This document shows, piece by piece, positions 6,345-6,473 of a stretch of DNA of 6,473 bases. The notes under the pieces were generated by a model. It was not told the DNA's origin and did not search any database. It worked only from the letters and a program-made list of their open reading frames with translations. The position numbers were made by a program, and so were the translations under genes. Position 1 is the stretch's first letter; every line of letters starts with the position of its first letter. The DNA is from Rickettsia typhi (GTDB taxonomy: Bacteria > Pseudomonadota > Alphaproteobacteria > Rickettsiales > UBA1997), in contig CAMDMO010000085.1 in NCBI GenBank assembly GCA_945902255.1, positions 1 through 6,473 of the forward strand, in the 5' to 3' direction.

Positions 6345-6373
6345 TTGACACCACAATATAAAAAAACTATTAA
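6345..6373 (+). promoter_or_regulatory. Candidate sigma-70 promoter for the IS630 transposase
   Basis: A perfect -35 hexamer TTGACA (6345-6350) is followed after 17 bp by TATTAA (6368-6373), which matches 4 of 6 positions of the -10 consensus. Transcription would begin near 6380, leaving a leader of about 15 nt before the transposase ATG at 6395. A weak AAAGAA (6385-6390) sits 4 nt before the start as a possible ribosome-binding site. Confidence 0.5.
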
Positions 6374-6384
6374 TAAGTTTTTTT
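6360..6384. terminator. A7/T7 hairpin inside the IS leader, terminator-like
   Basis: AAAAAAACT (6360-6368) and AGTTTTTTT (6376-6384) pair perfectly over 9 bp around the 7-nt loop ATTAATA. An A-run on one side and a T-run on the other resembles a bidirectional intrinsic terminator, but the stem contains only one G-C pair and is weak. It overlaps the proposed -10 box, so only transcripts entering from outside the IS would contain the whole hairpin. Confidence 0.3.
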
Positions 6385-6394
6385 AAAGAAATTT

Positions 6395-6473
6395 ATGGCA
6401 AAACCTTACAGTTTAGATTTAAGAATGAGGGTTATAGAAAATCTTGTAGAAGGTAATATACCAAATCTAAATT
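6395..6473 (+). CDS. IS630-family transposase, N-terminal fragment (partial, possibly interrupted)
   Basis: From ATG 6395 the frame reads MAKPYSLDLRMRVIENLVEG, matching the opening of the helix-turn-helix DNA-binding domain of IS630-type transposases (typical start 'KPYS.DLR.RVIE'). Around residue 21 the frame enters 18 bases (6456-6473) identical to the IS left end and reads NIPNLN. These residues do not resemble the expected continuation of the helix-turn-helix, so the gene is probably disrupted here, although the window ends before a stop codon appears. The catalytic DDE domain is outside the window. The family call rests on about 20 residues, but they are characteristic. Confidence 0.7.
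   Translation, partial: MAKPYSLDLRMRVIENLVEGNIPNLN
6456..6473 (+). repeat. Second copy of the IS left end (18-bp exact direct repeat of 6324-6341)
   Basis: ATATACCAAATCTAAATT occurs at 6324-6341 and again at 6456-6473, identical to the last base of the window. In both places TA precedes TACCAAATCT. This is what a second, same-orientation copy inserted at a TA inside the transposase gene would look like. Because the match runs to the edge, its true length cannot be seen. Confidence 0.75.

Larger units (their letters stand above)
6327..6473 (+). mobile_element. IS630-family insertion sequence, left end (continues past the window)
   Basis: The element is inferred to start with TACCAAATCTAAATT just after a TA dinucleotide (6325-6326), the target IS630 elements duplicate. 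Inside it are a promoter-like TTGACA, an A7/T7 hairpin and the start of a transposase gene of the family. The right end is not in the window. The boundary rests on the reappearance of the same 18 bases at 6456-6473, again preceded by TA, so the exact first base is an inference. Confidence 0.6.

Noticed and set aside
1..6473. CRISPR arrays, tRNA or rRNA genes, riboswitches
   Set aside because: No regularly spaced repeats, tRNA cloverleaf or T-loop motif, or recognisable RNA element was seen on either strand.

Overview
The window is AT-rich and compact. The best match is an alphaproteobacterium of the Rickettsiales type, probably host-associated. The reasons are a NuoG of Rickettsia-like length (674 aa) without the extra N7 iron-sulfur motif, a short 152-aa SSB ending in DDEIPF, start codons preceded by A/T-rich leaders instead of Shine-Dalgarno sequences, a Sel1-repeat protein, GC-rich dispersed palindromes between genes, and an IS630-type insertion sequence. 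The taxonomic call is inferred from gene content and style only.

Layout. On the minus strand, a secreted cyclophilin-type peptidyl-prolyl isomerase (946 down to 347) is followed after 3 bp by a HIT-family nucleotide hydrolase that runs off the left edge (343 to 1); the two form an operon. A 222-bp divergent intergenic region separates them from the plus-strand genes. These are ssb (1169-1627), a 16-bp perfect inverted repeat, a six-repeat Sel1 protein with an Ala/Gly/Pro-rich tail (1706-3205), nuoG of respiratory complex I (3273-5297), a palindromic repeat, and an exported cysteine phosphatase of the PTP-like phytase type (5414-6193). The right end is mobile DNA: a 121-bp MITE-like element with a GC-rich hairpin (6205-6325), directly joined to the left end of an IS630-family element. 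That element has a promoter and the first codons of its transposase (6395 onward). The last 18 bases of the window repeat the left end of the same IS inside the transposase reading frame, which suggests a nested copy or an assembly junction.

How the genes relate. The left half is housekeeping: protein folding in the envelope, nucleotide metabolism and DNA replication/repair. nuoG is the electron-entry subunit of NADH dehydrogenase, but it has no nuo neighbours here. It lies between two accessory genes (Sel1-repeat protein and secreted phosphatase) that in intracellular bacteria are often candidates for host interaction. No RNA gene, CRISPR array or new multi-gene system was found. The most interesting parts are the IS/MITE junction at the right end, the secreted phytase-like phosphatase, and the compositionally distinct Sel1 protein.
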